Assembly: GCF_039534165.1 (NCBI RefSeq)
Contig: NZ_BAAAUX010000020.1
Location: 62,001-126,000, forward strand
Length of the DNA stretch: 64,000 nt
Reading direction: 5' to 3'
From: Saccharopolyspora_D taberi
GTDB taxonomy: Bacteria; Actinomycetota; Actinomycetes; Mycobacteriales; Pseudonocardiaceae
Part shown: positions 51,362 to 61,483 of the stretch, piece by piece
Position numbering within the stretch: the first letter of the stretch is position 1
How the letters are laid out: every line of letters begins with the position of its first letter
The notes under the pieces: generated by a model
What the model saw: the letters and a program-made list of their open reading frames with translations, nothing else
The model's database searches: none
What the model was told of the DNA's origin: nothing
Position numbers and translations under genes: made by a program

Positions 51362-52090
51362 GTGCGAGCTCCGGCGCTCTACGACGTCGTAGTGGGCCAC
51401 AAGCGACATGTCGACATTTCCAAGTCCTTCCGGCACCGCGCCTACACCTGGCTCGTCGACCTCGACCACCTCCCGCACCTGCCCTGGTGGCTGCGGCCGT
51501 TCGCGCGCTTCGACCCGCGCGACCACCTCGGTTCGCCGCACCGGACGATCCGGGAGAACGTCGACCGCTGGCTGGAGACCAGGGGCGTCGACCTGCGCGG
51601 CGGGCGGGTGCTGATGCTCGCGCACGCCCGTGTGCTCGGGTACGTGTTCAACCCGCTCACCGTGTACTGGTGCCACCGCCCCGACGGCGAACTCGCCTGC
51701 GTGCTGGCCGAAGTCCACAACACCTACGGCGAGCGGCACTGCTATCTGCTCCACCCGGACGCCTCCGGCGGTGCCGAGGCCGACAAGCAGTTCTACGTCT
51801 CGCCGTTCCTCCCGCTGCACGGCCGGTACGAGATGCGCTTCGAGCCGCCCGGGGAACGCCTGCGGGTGCTGGTGCGCCTGCTCGACGGCGAACGTCCGCT
51901 GTTCAGCGCGGCCATGACCGGCCACCGGCGTCCCGCGACGCCGCGCGAGCTGCTGCGGATGCTGCTGCGCAGGCCGTTCGTGCCGCAGCGGATCGCCGCG
52001 CTGATCCGCTGGCACGGGATCGCCGTGTGGCTGCGCCGAGTTCCGATCGTCCCCCGGCGTCCGCACCAGCACCAGGAGGGAATCCGATGA
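51362..52090 (+). CDS. DUF1365 protein of CFA operon
   Basis: 242 residues. ALYDVVVGHKRHVDISKSFR, LTVYWCHRPDGELACVLAEV HNTYGERHCY and ADKQFYVSPFLPLHGRYEM are typical DUF1365 motifs. GTG 51362 has GAGG eight bases upstream; GTG 51356, overlapping the previous stop as GTGA, is equally possible. The family occurs between the FAD enzyme and the CFA synthase in many genomes; its activity is unknown. Confidence 0.9.
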   Translation: MRAPALYDVVVGHKRHVDISKSFRHRAYTWLVDLDHLPHLPWWLRPFARFDPRDHLGSPHRTIRENVDRWLETRGVDLRGGRVLMLAHARVLGYVFNPLTVYWCHRPDGELACVLAEVHNTYGERHCYLLHPDASGGAEADKQFYVSPFLPLHGRYEMRFEPPGERLRVLVRLLDGERPLFSAAMTGHRRPATPRELLRMLLRRPFVPQRIAALIRWHGIAVWLRRVPIVPRRPHQHQEGIR

Positions 52091-53322
52091 CCACCTGCAT
52101 CGAACGCCCTGCCACCGCACCGCAGTGGGACAGGGTCGGGCCGCCCCCGCACGCGCCCGTGCGCGCCCGCTTCGCGGAGGCGCTGTTCCGCAACGTCGTC
52201 GCCGAACTGCCGATCCGGGTCGCCCTGGCGGGCGGCGAACGGCTCGGCGCGGGCGGGCCGGACGCACCGCTGATGCGGGTGCCCGACCCGGCCGCGTTCT
52301 TCCACCGCCTCGGGGCGGACGCCAAGCTGGGGCTGGGCGAGGCGTACATGAGCGGCGAGTGGACCAGCCCCGATCCGGCCGCGCTGCTGACCCCGTTCGC
52401 CGAGCGGATCACCCGGCTGGTGCCGCGCTCGCTGCAACCCCTGCGCCGCTGGGTCGAGCGGCGGCGACCCGCCGTCGAGCGCAACACGCCGGAAGGCGCC
52501 CGCCGCAACATCAGCCACCACTACGACCTGTCGAACGAGGTGTTCGCGACCTTCCTCGACGAGACGATGACGTACTCGTCGGCACTGTTCCGGCCCGGCA
52601 GCGACGACCTCGCGGACGCCCAGCGCAACAAGATCGACCGGATCCTCGACCTCGCCGGGGTGGGAGCCGGAACCCGGCTGCTGGAGATCGGCACCGGCTG
52701 GGGCGCTCTGGCGCTGCGCGCCGCGGAGCGGGGCGCGCGCGTCACGAGCCTGACGCTGTCGGCGGAGCAGGCGTCGATGGCGCGCCGGCGCATCGCCGAC
52801 GCGGGGCTGTCCGGCCGCGTCGACGTGCAGCTGCGCGACTACCGCGACGCCGCGGGCGGTTACGACGCGGTGGTCAGCGTCGAGATGATCGAGGCGGTGG
52901 GAGCCGAGTACTGGCCGGAGTACTTCCAGGCGCTGGACCGGCTGCTGCTGCCCGGCGGCCGGGCGGCGATCCAGGCGATCACCATGCCGCACGACCGGAT
53001 GGTGGCCACCCAGCACACCTACACCTGGATCCACCGCTACATCTTCCCCGGCGGGATCATCCCGTCGGTCCGGTCGATCACCGACAACGTGCGCGAGCGG
53101 ACCGGGCTGGCGATGTCGGAAAGCCGCTCGTTCGGCGCCGACTACGCCCGGACGCTCCGGCACTGGCGGAACCGCTTCCTGCGGCGCTGGCCGGACGTCG
53201 AAGCCCTCGGCTTCAGCCGGAACTTCCGCCGGATGTGGGAGTTCTACCTCGCCTACAGCGAGGCCGGGTTCCGCTCCGGCTACCTGGACGTCTGGCAGTT
53301 CAGGCTGGACAAGACCGCCTGA
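52087..53322 (+). CDS. Cyclopropane-fatty-acyl-phospholipid synthase-like methyltransferase
   Basis: 411 residues. An N-terminal lipid-interacting domain (FHRLGADAKLGLGEAYMSGE), then ISHHYDLSNEVFATFLDETM TYSSALF, SAM motif LLEIGTGWGALALRAAERGA, and SVEMIEAVGAEYWPEYF. It should methylenate or methylate acyl chains of phospholipids at the membrane using SAM. ATG 52087 follows AGGAGGG and overlaps the DUF1365 stop (ATGA). Whether the product is cyclopropane or a methyl-branched acid cannot be told. Confidence 0.93.
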   Translation: MTTCIERPATAPQWDRVGPPPHAPVRARFAEALFRNVVAELPIRVALAGGERLGAGGPDAPLMRVPDPAAFFHRLGADAKLGLGEAYMSGEWTSPDPAALLTPFAERITRLVPRSLQPLRRWVERRRPAVERNTPEGARRNISHHYDLSNEVFATFLDETMTYSSALFRPGSDDLADAQRNKIDRILDLAGVGAGTRLLEIGTGWGALALRAAERGARVTSLTLSAEQASMARRRIADAGLSGRVDVQLRDYRDAAGGYDAVVSVEMIEAVGAEYWPEYFQALDRLLLPGGRAAIQAITMPHDRMVATQHTYTWIHRYIFPGGIIPSVRSITDNVRERTGLAMSESRSFGADYARTLRHWRNRFLRRWPDVEALGFSRNFRRMWEFYLAYSEAGFRSGYLDVWQFRLDKTA

Positions 53323-53343
53323 GTGCGCGCGACGCGGCGGCGC

Positions 53344-53676
53344 TCACCTCCGCCGCCGCAGGGCGAAGGCGAGGGCGGCCAGAGCCGCCGCGAGCGCCAG
53401 CTGCCCGCCCAGCACGACGCGGTTGACGTTGACGGCGGGATGCCAGTTCACCTCGCCCTTGCCGTTGATCGACCACGCCCCGACCGGGCGCGCGTCCAGA
53501 CCGGCGCCACCGCCGTCGTCCCCCTTGGCCCGGCCGAAACCCCAGCCCTCGCGGACGTGCATCACCGGGACCAGCGTCGTGTCGCCCTGGCGCACCGGGG
53601 TGCCCTGCACCTGGTTGGCGCCGAGGTCGGACAGCAGGTCGACGACGTCCTTGCGCGGCTTGTCCTTCTCGGTCAT
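53344..53676 (-). CDS. GerW/YtfJ-like sporulation protein
   Basis: 110 residues: KDVVDLLSDLGANQVQGTPV, TTLVPVMHVREGWGFGRAKG, typical of GerW proteins, then a C-terminal membrane segment (LGGQLALAAALAALAFAL) and four Arg. ATG 53676 follows GAGGGGG. Convergent with the CFA operon. Bacillus GerW is needed for germination; the role in actinomycetes is unclear. Confidence 0.8.
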   Translation of the reverse strand: MTEKDKPRKDVVDLLSDLGANQVQGTPVRQGDTTLVPVMHVREGWGFGRAKGDDGGGAGLDARPVGAWSINGKGEVNWHPAVNVNRVVLGGQLALAAALAALAFALRRRR

Positions 53677-53786
53677 CTGCGACCCCCTCGTTCGTCGGCA
53701 GCTGTCGCGACGGTAGCGGCTGCCGGGATCCGCCGCCGGGGGTTTCGAGGCAGCCCGGTGCCGGGAACCGGGCGCCCGTCAAGGCC

Positions 53787-55052
53787 CTACAGCCTGCCGA
53801 GCTTGCGGATCTCGGCCTCGGACAGGCCGGTCATCCGCTGCGCCTCCTCGGCGTCGGTGCCGCCGTTGTCCAGCGCGCGCACGAAGGACGCGGCCAGCGC
53901 TCGCGCGGTCGCGGGCTCGTCGGCCACCGCACCGCCGCTGGCCGACACGTAGTCGGACAGCCGCTTGGCCTCGGCCGGGGCGGTCTCGCGGAAGGCCGCG
54001 AACACCGCCGCGTAGCGGGTGACCAGCTGCGCGGGGTGCAGGTCCCAGCTCTGGTGGAAGCCGTGCTCCAGCGAGCGCCGCACCAGCGAGTAGTGCGTGC
54101 GCCAGCCGAGTTCGAGCTGGTCGCCGACGGGCAGGATGTTGGTCGAGCCGTCGGACAGGAAGACCCCGGTGCCCGCCGCCGAGACCTGCATCGCGTGCCG
54201 GGCGAAGTCGCAGGCCCGGTGCGCCAGGTGCTGGTGGGCGGCGGTCAGGCCGCAGCCCGCCGTGTAGTCGTAGGTGCCGAAGTGCAGCCCGGTGACCCGG
54301 CCGGCGCCCGCCCGGATGAAGCGCGGCAGCGCGAACCTGCCGTCGGAGTCCACGATGGACTGCGTGGTCTCCACCTGGATCTCGAAGCGCAGCGCGCGCT
54401 CCCGCAGGCCCAGCTGCTGCTCCAGCAGCTCCAGCACCTCGACGAACACCTCGACCTGGCGGACGTCGACGACCTTCGGGAAGGTCAGCAGGAACCCGTC
54501 CGGCAGGCTGCCCCACTGCTCCAGCAGCGCGGTCAGGAACACGTCGAGCGTGCGGACCGAGCGCGCCCGCAGCTCCGGGGTGTCGAACGACTTCACCCGC
54601 AGGCCGAAGTTCGCAGGCTCGGTCCCGTCGCGCAGCCATTCGGCGATGATGCCCGCGGTGCGCTCGGCGTCGGCGTCCTCGGTCTCGTCCCCGGGGCGTC
54701 CGTAGCCGTCCTCGAAGTCGATGCGCAGGTCCTCGACCGGGGCGTCCTGCAGCTTGGCGCGCACCCGAGGATGCACCGCAGCGGCGAGTTCGGCGTCCAG
54801 GCCGAGGATTCCGGCCAGCGCGTCGGCGGTCGCCGCGTGCCGGTCGAAGACCTCCAGCGCGTCGGCCGCCCACCCGCGGACCGTCCCGGCGTCGACCTTG
54901 CCCGCGGGGACGTAGCAGGTGTGCACCGGCTGCCGCACGTCCCGCGCTCCCGGGTAGACGGCGGCGACGTGTTCGTCCACAGCGGACAGCCGCGCGAGCC
55001 GTTGCCGGACCTCGGCGGATTCCAACGACGTTCTGGCCACTTGCACTCCCAT
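53787..55052 (-). CDS. DUF6986 aldolase-like protein, partner of malate synthase
   Basis: About 421 residues. CitE/HpcH-like barrel features: VEDLRIDFEDGYG with a metal-binding acidic pair, LLTFPKVVDVRQVEVFVEVL, LRFEIQVETTQSIVDSDGRF, GLHFGTYDYTAGCG. The protein sits beside malate synthase in actinobacterial allantoin/glyoxylate clusters. ATG 55052 is used; TTG 55058 and ATG 55070 are alternatives and none has a strong Shine-Dalgarno. A strong hairpin lies between it and aceB. Reaction unknown; a C-C lyase forming glyoxylate or pyruvate is plausible. Confidence 0.85.
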   Translation of the reverse strand: MGVQVARTSLESAEVRQRLARLSAVDEHVAAVYPGARDVRQPVHTCYVPAGKVDAGTVRGWAADALEVFDRHAATADALAGILGLDAELAAAVHPRVRAKLQDAPVEDLRIDFEDGYGRPGDETEDADAERTAGIIAEWLRDGTEPANFGLRVKSFDTPELRARSVRTLDVFLTALLEQWGSLPDGFLLTFPKVVDVRQVEVFVEVLELLEQQLGLRERALRFEIQVETTQSIVDSDGRFALPRFIRAGAGRVTGLHFGTYDYTAGCGLTAAHQHLAHRACDFARHAMQVSAAGTGVFLSDGSTNILPVGDQLELGWRTHYSLVRRSLEHGFHQSWDLHPAQLVTRYAAVFAAFRETAPAEAKRLSDYVSASGGAVADEPATARALAASFVRALDNGGTDAEEAQRMTGLSEAEIRKLGRL

Positions 55053-55083
55053 CTTCAAGGAATCGGGCATCTCCAAAAGGCCC

Positions 55084-55123
55084 GTGAGCGGTGATGCCGC
55101 CCTGGGACGGCATCACCGCTCAC
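55084..55123 (-). terminator. 16-bp hairpin between aceB and DUF6986 gene
   Basis: GTGAGCGGTGATGCCG, an 8-base loop, then CGGCATCACCGCTCAC is a perfect 16-bp stem 37 bases past the aceB stop and 31 bases before the next start. Terminator or attenuator, reducing expression of the aldolase gene relative to aceB. Confidence 0.8.
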
Positions 55124-55160
55124 GATCACTGGCTCGGCGCGGGTGCCCGCACCGGCATGC

Positions 55161-56759
<1,599 letters not shown>

Positions 56760-56888
56760 GGAAGGTCCACCTCTTTCTGAGTGCCGGGTTCGCAGATGGT
56801 GGCTTGAAAACTCACCTTGCCGCTAGGAGCGCGCCCTCGCACCTGTACGGCGCGCTGACTCGCTGTCTAGCGGTACGCCCGTTATGTT

Positions 56889-56924
56889 TTCTGCATCGTG
56901 GATGTTAGTTTCCGCATGGCGTTC
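56889..56924. promoter_or_regulatory. Two IclR-type half-site repeats between aceB and iclR
   Basis: TTCTGCATCGTGGAT (56889-56903) and TTCCGCATGGCGTTC (56910-56924) are direct repeats 21 bp apart. Both resemble the TTCCG-N5-CGGAA boxes at the purine promoters. They lie closer to the iclR start and may serve autoregulation and aceB control. Confidence 0.5.
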
Positions 56925-56998
56925 GAAGCAACATGAGCTGTCGCACCATCGGCGGACTAGACTCGTCGGGCAGCCCGAGTGGAGAGGAAACGTGTGCG

Positions 56999-57763
56999 AT
57001 GACCGGACCGCGCCGGGCCAGCGGAGGTGTGCAGTCCGTCGAGCGCACCTTCGAGCTGCTGGAACTGATGGCCGACGCCGGGGGTGAGGTTGCGCTGTCC
57101 GACCTCGCCGAGTCGTCGGGACTGCCGCTGCCGACGATCCACCGCATCATGCGGACCCTGGTCGGCGCGGGCTACGCCAGACAGCAGCCGTCCCGCCGCT
57201 ACGCGCTCGGTCCGCGGCTGATCCGCCTCGGCGAGACGGCGAGCCGCGCCCTGGGCGCCTGGGCCAGGCCGTACCTGGCGGAGCTGACGGAGAAGACGGG
57301 CGAGACGTCGAACATGGCGGTCCTCGACGGCGAGCAGATCGTCTACGTCGCCCAGGTGCCCTCGCAGCACTCGATGCGGATGTTCACCGAGGTCGGCCGC
57401 CGGGTCGACGCGCACGCCACGGCGGTGGGCAAGGCGGTGATGGCGAACATGCCAGCCGACGCGGTGACCCAGATGCTGACCAGGGCGGGGATGCGCCCGC
57501 AGACCGAGCGCACCATCACCACGATCGGAGCGATGCACGACGAACTGGCCCGCATCCGCCAGGACGGCTACGCCGTGGACGACGGCGAGCAGGAGGTCGG
57601 CGTCCGCTGCTACGCGGTCGCCGTCCCGGGCGCCCCCGCGGGCGCGGGCATCTCGATCAGCGGCCCGGAGGGCCGGATGACCCGGATCACCACGGACGAG
57701 GTCATCCCGCTCATGCAGCGCCTGGCCAGGGAGCTGTCCAGCGAACTCAGCGTCTCGGCGTGA
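56999..57763 (+). CDS. allR: IclR-family regulator, probable AllR
   Basis: 254 residues. HTH ~12-70: GGVQSVERTFELLELMADAG, LSDLAESSGLPLPTIHRIMR TLVGAGYARQ; effector domain with MAVLDGEQIVYVAQVPSQHS MRMFTEVGRR and GVRCYAVAVPG. Highly like the allantoin-pathway repressor AllR of streptomycetes, which lies near malate synthase there too. ATG 56999 has GGAGAGG upstream. Glyoxylate or allantoate-type effector expected. Candidate for binding the 15-bp boxes at allB, hyi and uraD. Confidence 0.88.
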   Translation: MTGPRRASGGVQSVERTFELLELMADAGGEVALSDLAESSGLPLPTIHRIMRTLVGAGYARQQPSRRYALGPRLIRLGETASRALGAWARPYLAELTEKTGETSNMAVLDGEQIVYVAQVPSQHSMRMFTEVGRRVDAHATAVGKAVMANMPADAVTQMLTRAGMRPQTERTITTIGAMHDELARIRQDGYAVDDGEQEVGVRCYAVAVPGAPAGAGISISGPEGRMTRITTDEVIPLMQRLARELSSELSVSA

Positions 57764-57933
57764 GCAGCCGCCTCTGACGCTCGCCCAGCCGACGTCCCCG
57801 CCATTTGGCGGGGGTCCGGTTCGGTGAGTTCACCCGCTCTTGAGGGCAGGTTCGTTGTGCCCCGCACGAAATGCCGGTTTCGTTGATCGAGCACGGCACC
57901 ACTTCCCGCCGAAGAGTCGAGGTCAGCGCTGCG

Positions 57934-58860
57934 ATGGGCACTCCTGTCTCCGAAACCAAACCGCTGATGGCCGGCCGTCGGGCGCTGGCCCCGCACCTGT
58001 CGGTCTACGTGTTCATCCTGGTCCCGTTCCTCGCCCTGGTCGCGGCGGTGCCGCTGGCGTGGGGCTGGGGCCTGAACTGGTGGGACCTCGCCATGGCCGC
58101 GGGCTGGTACGTGGTCACGATCCTGGGCGTGACGGTCGGGTTCCACCGCTACTTCACCCACGGCGCGTTCCGCGCCAAGCGGTGGCTGCGGATCACGCTC
58201 GCGGTCGCGGGCAGCCTGGCGGTGCAGGGCCCGATCCTGCACTGGGTGTCCGACCACCGCCGCCACCACGCCTTCGCCGACCGGGAGGGCGACCCGCACT
58301 CGCCGTGGGCGTTCGGCACCTCCCCGGCCGCGCTGGTCCGGGGCTTCTGGCACGCGCACATGGGCTGGATCTTCGACCGCGACCTGACCAACCAGCAGCG
58401 CTTCGCCCCCGACCTGCTGGCCGACCGCGACATCCGGATCGTGCACCGGCTGTTCGGCCCGCTGACGGCGGTCACGCTCCTGCTTCCCGCCGTGACGGGC
58501 TGGCTGATCACCGGGACCTGGTGGGGCGCGCTGACCGCGTTCTTCTGGGCGGGCCTGGTGCGGGTCGCGTTCCTGCACCACGTCACGTGGTCGGTGAACT
58601 CGATCTGCCACCTGATCGGCGAGCGCCCGTTCCGCAGCCGCGACAAGGCCGCGAACTTCTGGCCGCTGGCGCTGCTGAGCATGGGCGAGTCCTGGCACAA
58701 CCTGCACCACGCCGACCCGACCTGCGCGCGGCACGGCGTCAAGCGCGGTCAGATCGACGTCAGCGCTCGGGTGATCTGGGTCTTCGAGAAGTTCGGGTGG
58801 GTTTCTCACGTTCGGTGGCCTACCGCTCGGCGGTTGGCTCGGTTGGCTTCCGAGGGGTAG
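57934..58860 (+). CDS. Acyl-CoA/acyl-lipid delta-9-type desaturase
   Basis: 308 residues. Membrane di-iron enzyme with three His boxes: HRYFTH, DHRRHHAF and HNLHHADPT; two hydrophobic hairpins at ~30-75 and ~165-210. Introduces a double bond into fatty acyl chains. ATG 57934 is preferred, starting MGTPVSETKPLM with GAGG upstream; ATG 57871 would add 21 residues. Unsaturated product could feed the CFA-type enzyme at 52087. Followed by repeat copy 3. Confidence 0.92.
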   Translation: MGTPVSETKPLMAGRRALAPHLSVYVFILVPFLALVAAVPLAWGWGLNWWDLAMAAGWYVVTILGVTVGFHRYFTHGAFRAKRWLRITLAVAGSLAVQGPILHWVSDHRRHHAFADREGDPHSPWAFGTSPAALVRGFWHAHMGWIFDRDLTNQQRFAPDLLADRDIRIVHRLFGPLTAVTLLLPAVTGWLITGTWWGALTAFFWAGLVRVAFLHHVTWSVNSICHLIGERPFRSRDKAANFWPLALLSMGESWHNLHHADPTCARHGVKRGQIDVSARVIWVFEKFGWVSHVRWPTARRLARLASEG

Positions 58861-58904
58861 GGGGCCGAAGCGGCTTTGCCGGTTCGGGTCTTTTGGGCGG
58901 GTGG

Positions 58905-59228
58905 TTTCTGGGGTCCTCGCCGGCCCCGGACCCCCGGCAGGTCTCCGGGACCGAAGCGGCTTTGCCGGTTCGGCTGCGGTTTCGTGGGGCTTTCTGGGGC
59001 GCTCGCCGCCCCCAGACCCCCGGCAGGTCTCCGGGATGAGTCTCCGCGGTCCGCTGCGGTTCGGTTGGGGTGGTTCTCATCCCGTCGACCTCCACGGAGG
59101 GCTATCAGACCGCGTCAAGGGGGCCGTTCGTTGTTCCGCTGCGGTTTTGCTTGGTTGTGCCCCCTTGACACGGCCTGATCGGGCTGGCGCCAGGTCGACG
59201 GGATGAGAACCAAACCCCGCCCTTGTAG
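58905..59228 (-). repeat. Palindromic repeat element, copy 3 (140-bp core 59072-59211), inverted
   Basis: Reverse-oriented relative to copies 1 and 2. Terminal inverted repeats at 59072-59091 and 59192-59211 again bound exactly 140 bp. The outer arm TTCTGGGG...AGGTCTCCGGGA is present twice (about 58910-58955 and 58995-59040), a local duplication absent from the other copies. It fills the gap between the convergent desaturase and DedA genes. Confidence 0.9.
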
Positions 59229-59254
59229 GTAGGGGCATTTGCTGGCCGCGTTGG

Positions 59255-59839
59255 CTAGCTCCGCGCTGCGGCGCGGCGGCGCAGCCAGCGCACGATGAGC
59301 ACCGCGACCCCGACCGCGATCAGCAGTGGCAGGCCCAGGAAACCGACGACCGTCTCGACCCGTTGGTAAGCCGCGCCGGACCATGCGCCGAGGAACACCA
59401 AGGCGCTCGACCACGCGAACGCGACCGGGACGTTGCACAGCGTGAAGCGCAGGTGCGACACCCCGGCGCCGGCCGCCAGGCGGGGGACCAGGGTTCGCAC
59501 CACGCCGACGCACTGCGACACCGCTACCGCGGCACCGCCTCGGCTATCCAAAGAGGACTCCAGGCGGCGCATCCGCTCCTCGCCCACGCGGGCTCGCACC
59601 CAGCTGCTCGATCGGCCGCGGAGGTATCCGTACTGGCACCCCAGTGCCGACACCGCCCCTATCACCACTGCCGCCAGCGGCACGTCGACTACCCCGCGTC
59701 CGGCCAGGAAGCCCAGGGCCAGCACCGTCGTCGACCCCGGCAGGAACACGCCCACCAGCAGCCCCGACTCGACCAGCATCCACACCGCCACCACGGCGAG
59801 CACGAACTCGCCCGGCAGGCGGGCCAGGAAGTCGGTCAC
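59255..59839 (-). CDS. DedA-family membrane protein
   Basis: 194 residues. DedA core: LVGVFLPGSTTVLALGFLAG RG, YLRGRSS, VVRTLVPRLAAGAGVSHLRF TLCNVPVAFAW, with ~4-5 membrane helices. DedA proteins are proposed lipid scramblases or proton-dependent transporters. GTG 59839 overlaps the tsaE stop by GTGA, so it has been added to the tsaE-alr transcript. Confidence 0.9.
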   Translation of the reverse strand: MTDFLARLPGEFVLAVVAVWMLVESGLLVGVFLPGSTTVLALGFLAGRGVVDVPLAAVVIGAVSALGCQYGYLRGRSSSWVRARVGEERMRRLESSLDSRGGAAVAVSQCVGVVRTLVPRLAAGAGVSHLRFTLCNVPVAFAWSSALVFLGAWSGAAYQRVETVVGFLGLPLLIAVGVAVLIVRWLRRRAAARS

Positions 59840-60303
59840 CCGAGCGCCGGCTGCGCGGCGACCCAGCGCTGCCAGCGCTCGCCGTGCGGTTCGAAGGTGA
59901 TCTCGCGGACGTCGTCGTCCCGCCGGGTGATCCGCAGCACCAGGTACTCGTCCGACAGGTGCTCGGCCACTCCCTCTCCCCACTCCACCACCACTGCGGC
60001 GTCGGTGAGGTCGGTGTCCAGGTCCAGGTCGTCGATCTCGTCCAGGCCGGTCAGCCGGTAGGCGTCGACGTGCACCAGGGCCGGGCCCCCACCCGCTGCC
60101 GGGCGGTGCACCCGCGCGATCACGAACGTCGGCGAGGTGACCTGCCCGGTCACCCCCATGCCCGCCGCGATGCCCCGCGCCAGCACGGTCTTGCCCGCGC
60201 CCAGCGGCCCGGCCAGCAGCACCAGGTCCCCGGCCCGCAGCCCGGCCCCGAGCCGCTCGCCGAACTCCAGCGTGTCCGGTTCGCGCGCCAGCTCCACGGT
60301 CAA
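59836..60303 (-). CDS. tsaE: t6A biosynthesis ATPase TsaE
   Basis: 155 residues. Walker A GPLGAGKT (32-39), VTSPTFVIARVH, HVDAYRLTGLDEI and VVVEWGEGV are the TsaE/YjeE signature. TsaE ATPase drives the TsaBD cycle. Start TTG 60303 overlaps the hydrolase stop (TTGA). Its partners tsaB and tsaD are ~48 kb away in this window. Confidence 0.96.
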   Translation of the reverse strand: MTVELAREPDTLEFGERLGAGLRAGDLVLLAGPLGAGKTVLARGIAAGMGVTGQVTSPTFVIARVHRPAAGGGPALVHVDAYRLTGLDEIDDLDLDTDLTDAAVVVEWGEGVAEHLSDEYLVLRITRRDDDVREITFEPHGERWQRWVAAQPALG

Positions 60304-61385
60304 CTCCCGGTCACCTCGTCCTTCGCCGCCGTCCGGCGGATCAGCTCGCCCAACCGCGCCGTGACCAGCTCGTGGTTCTCCATCATCACCATGTGCCCGG
60401 CACCCTCGACCCGCACCAGCTCGGCGTCGGGCAGCTCGGCGGCGATCACCTCGGCGTGCGAGAACGGGGTGAGCCGGTCGGCGTCACCGCCGAGCACCAG
60501 CACCTCGCAGTGCCGCAGACCGGCCAGCGCCGCCCTGCGGTCGTGCGAGCCGATCGTCTCCAGGAAGTCGGTGACCACCTCGACGGTCGTCGCGCCGATC
60601 ATCTCGTCCATCAGGTCCACCAGCGACGGTGGCACCCTGCGGTCGCCGAACGCCAGCCCGCGGATGATGCTCCAGGTCACCTGGCCGCCGGTCCGCCGCG
60701 CGCGCTCCACCAACCCGGGCTGGAACCCGGCGAGCAGGGCCAGCCCGCGGGTCAGCGGGTTGTGCTTGGACAGCCACGGCTTCGGCAGCCCGGACGCGCC
60801 GACCTCGCCCGCCGACGTCCCGATCAGCGCCACCGCGCGGACCCGCTCGCGGAACAGCTCCGGCTGCTGCTCGGCCAGCGCCATGATCGCCATGCCGCCC
60901 ATCGAGTGGCCGACCAGCGCGATCGGCCCCCGGCTCGCGGTCGCGCGCAGCACCGCGTCGAGGTCCCGGCCCAGCTGCTCGATGGTGCTGTGCTTCTTGG
61001 TCGAGTGCCCGGACCGGCCGTGGCTGCGCTGGTCGTACTGCACCAGCCGCACCCGCGGGTGCACCAGCTTCGGCAGGTCGCGGCGCTGGAAGTGCCAGCA
61101 GCGGGTGTCGAGCGTGTACCCGTGCACCAGCACCACGGTCAGGTCGGCGTGACCGCCGTCGGCCGGCCGGATCTCCTCCACCACCAGCGGAACGCCGTCG
61201 TCTGCGGCCACAGTGGACTGCCGGTCCGGCTTGAGCCCGCCGAGCGGTTCGTCGGCGTAGGGGTCGGGGGCCTTGCGCTGCGAGGTGATCCGCGAACCGT
61301 GCGCGGCGATCCCGACGGCGGCACCGGTCACCGCCGCGCCGAGCACACCTGTCGTCCAGGCCAGCGCCTGCCAGACCGGCCTCAC
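60300..61385 (-). CDS. Alpha/beta hydrolase of alr-tsaE operon
   Basis: 361 residues. N-terminal membrane segment (LAWTTGVLGAAVTGAAVGIA, ~8-27), then LTVVLVHGYTLDTRCWHFQR, nucleophile ALVGHSMGGMAIMALAEQQP, acid and His in LGGDADRLTPFSH and GAGHMVMMENHE. This hydrolase sits between alr and tsaE across actinobacteria; substrate unknown. GTG 61385 overlaps the 33-aa ORF stop (GTGA). Confidence 0.92.
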   Translation of the reverse strand: MRPVWQALAWTTGVLGAAVTGAAVGIAAHGSRITSQRKAPDPYADEPLGGLKPDRQSTVAADDGVPLVVEEIRPADGGHADLTVVLVHGYTLDTRCWHFQRRDLPKLVHPRVRLVQYDQRSHGRSGHSTKKHSTIEQLGRDLDAVLRATASRGPIALVGHSMGGMAIMALAEQQPELFRERVRAVALIGTSAGEVGASGLPKPWLSKHNPLTRGLALLAGFQPGLVERARRTGGQVTWSIIRGLAFGDRRVPPSLVDLMDEMIGATTVEVVTDFLETIGSHDRRAALAGLRHCEVLVLGGDADRLTPFSHAEVIAAELPDAELVRVEGAGHMVMMENHELVTARLGELIRRTAAKDEVTGS

Positions 61386-61483
61386 GGCTGCTCCTGTGTC
61401 TTACCGGACACCCGCACCCGGGCGATCTCTCGGGACACCCGCACCCGGTCGGCGACCATGAGCGGAAAGGAAGTGTCGCTCAT
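61382..61483 (-). CDS. Candidate 33-aa protein coupled between alr and hydrolase
   Basis: ATG 61483 overlaps the alr stop (ATGA) and TGA 61382 overlaps the hydrolase start (GTGA), so the frame bridges two genes by double translational coupling. Sequence MSDTSFPLMVADRVRVSREI ARVRVSGKTQEQP contains a doubled RVRVS motif from a 17-bp direct repeat. No family recognised. Confidence 0.5.
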   Translation of the reverse strand: MSDTSFPLMVADRVRVSREIARVRVSGKTQEQP

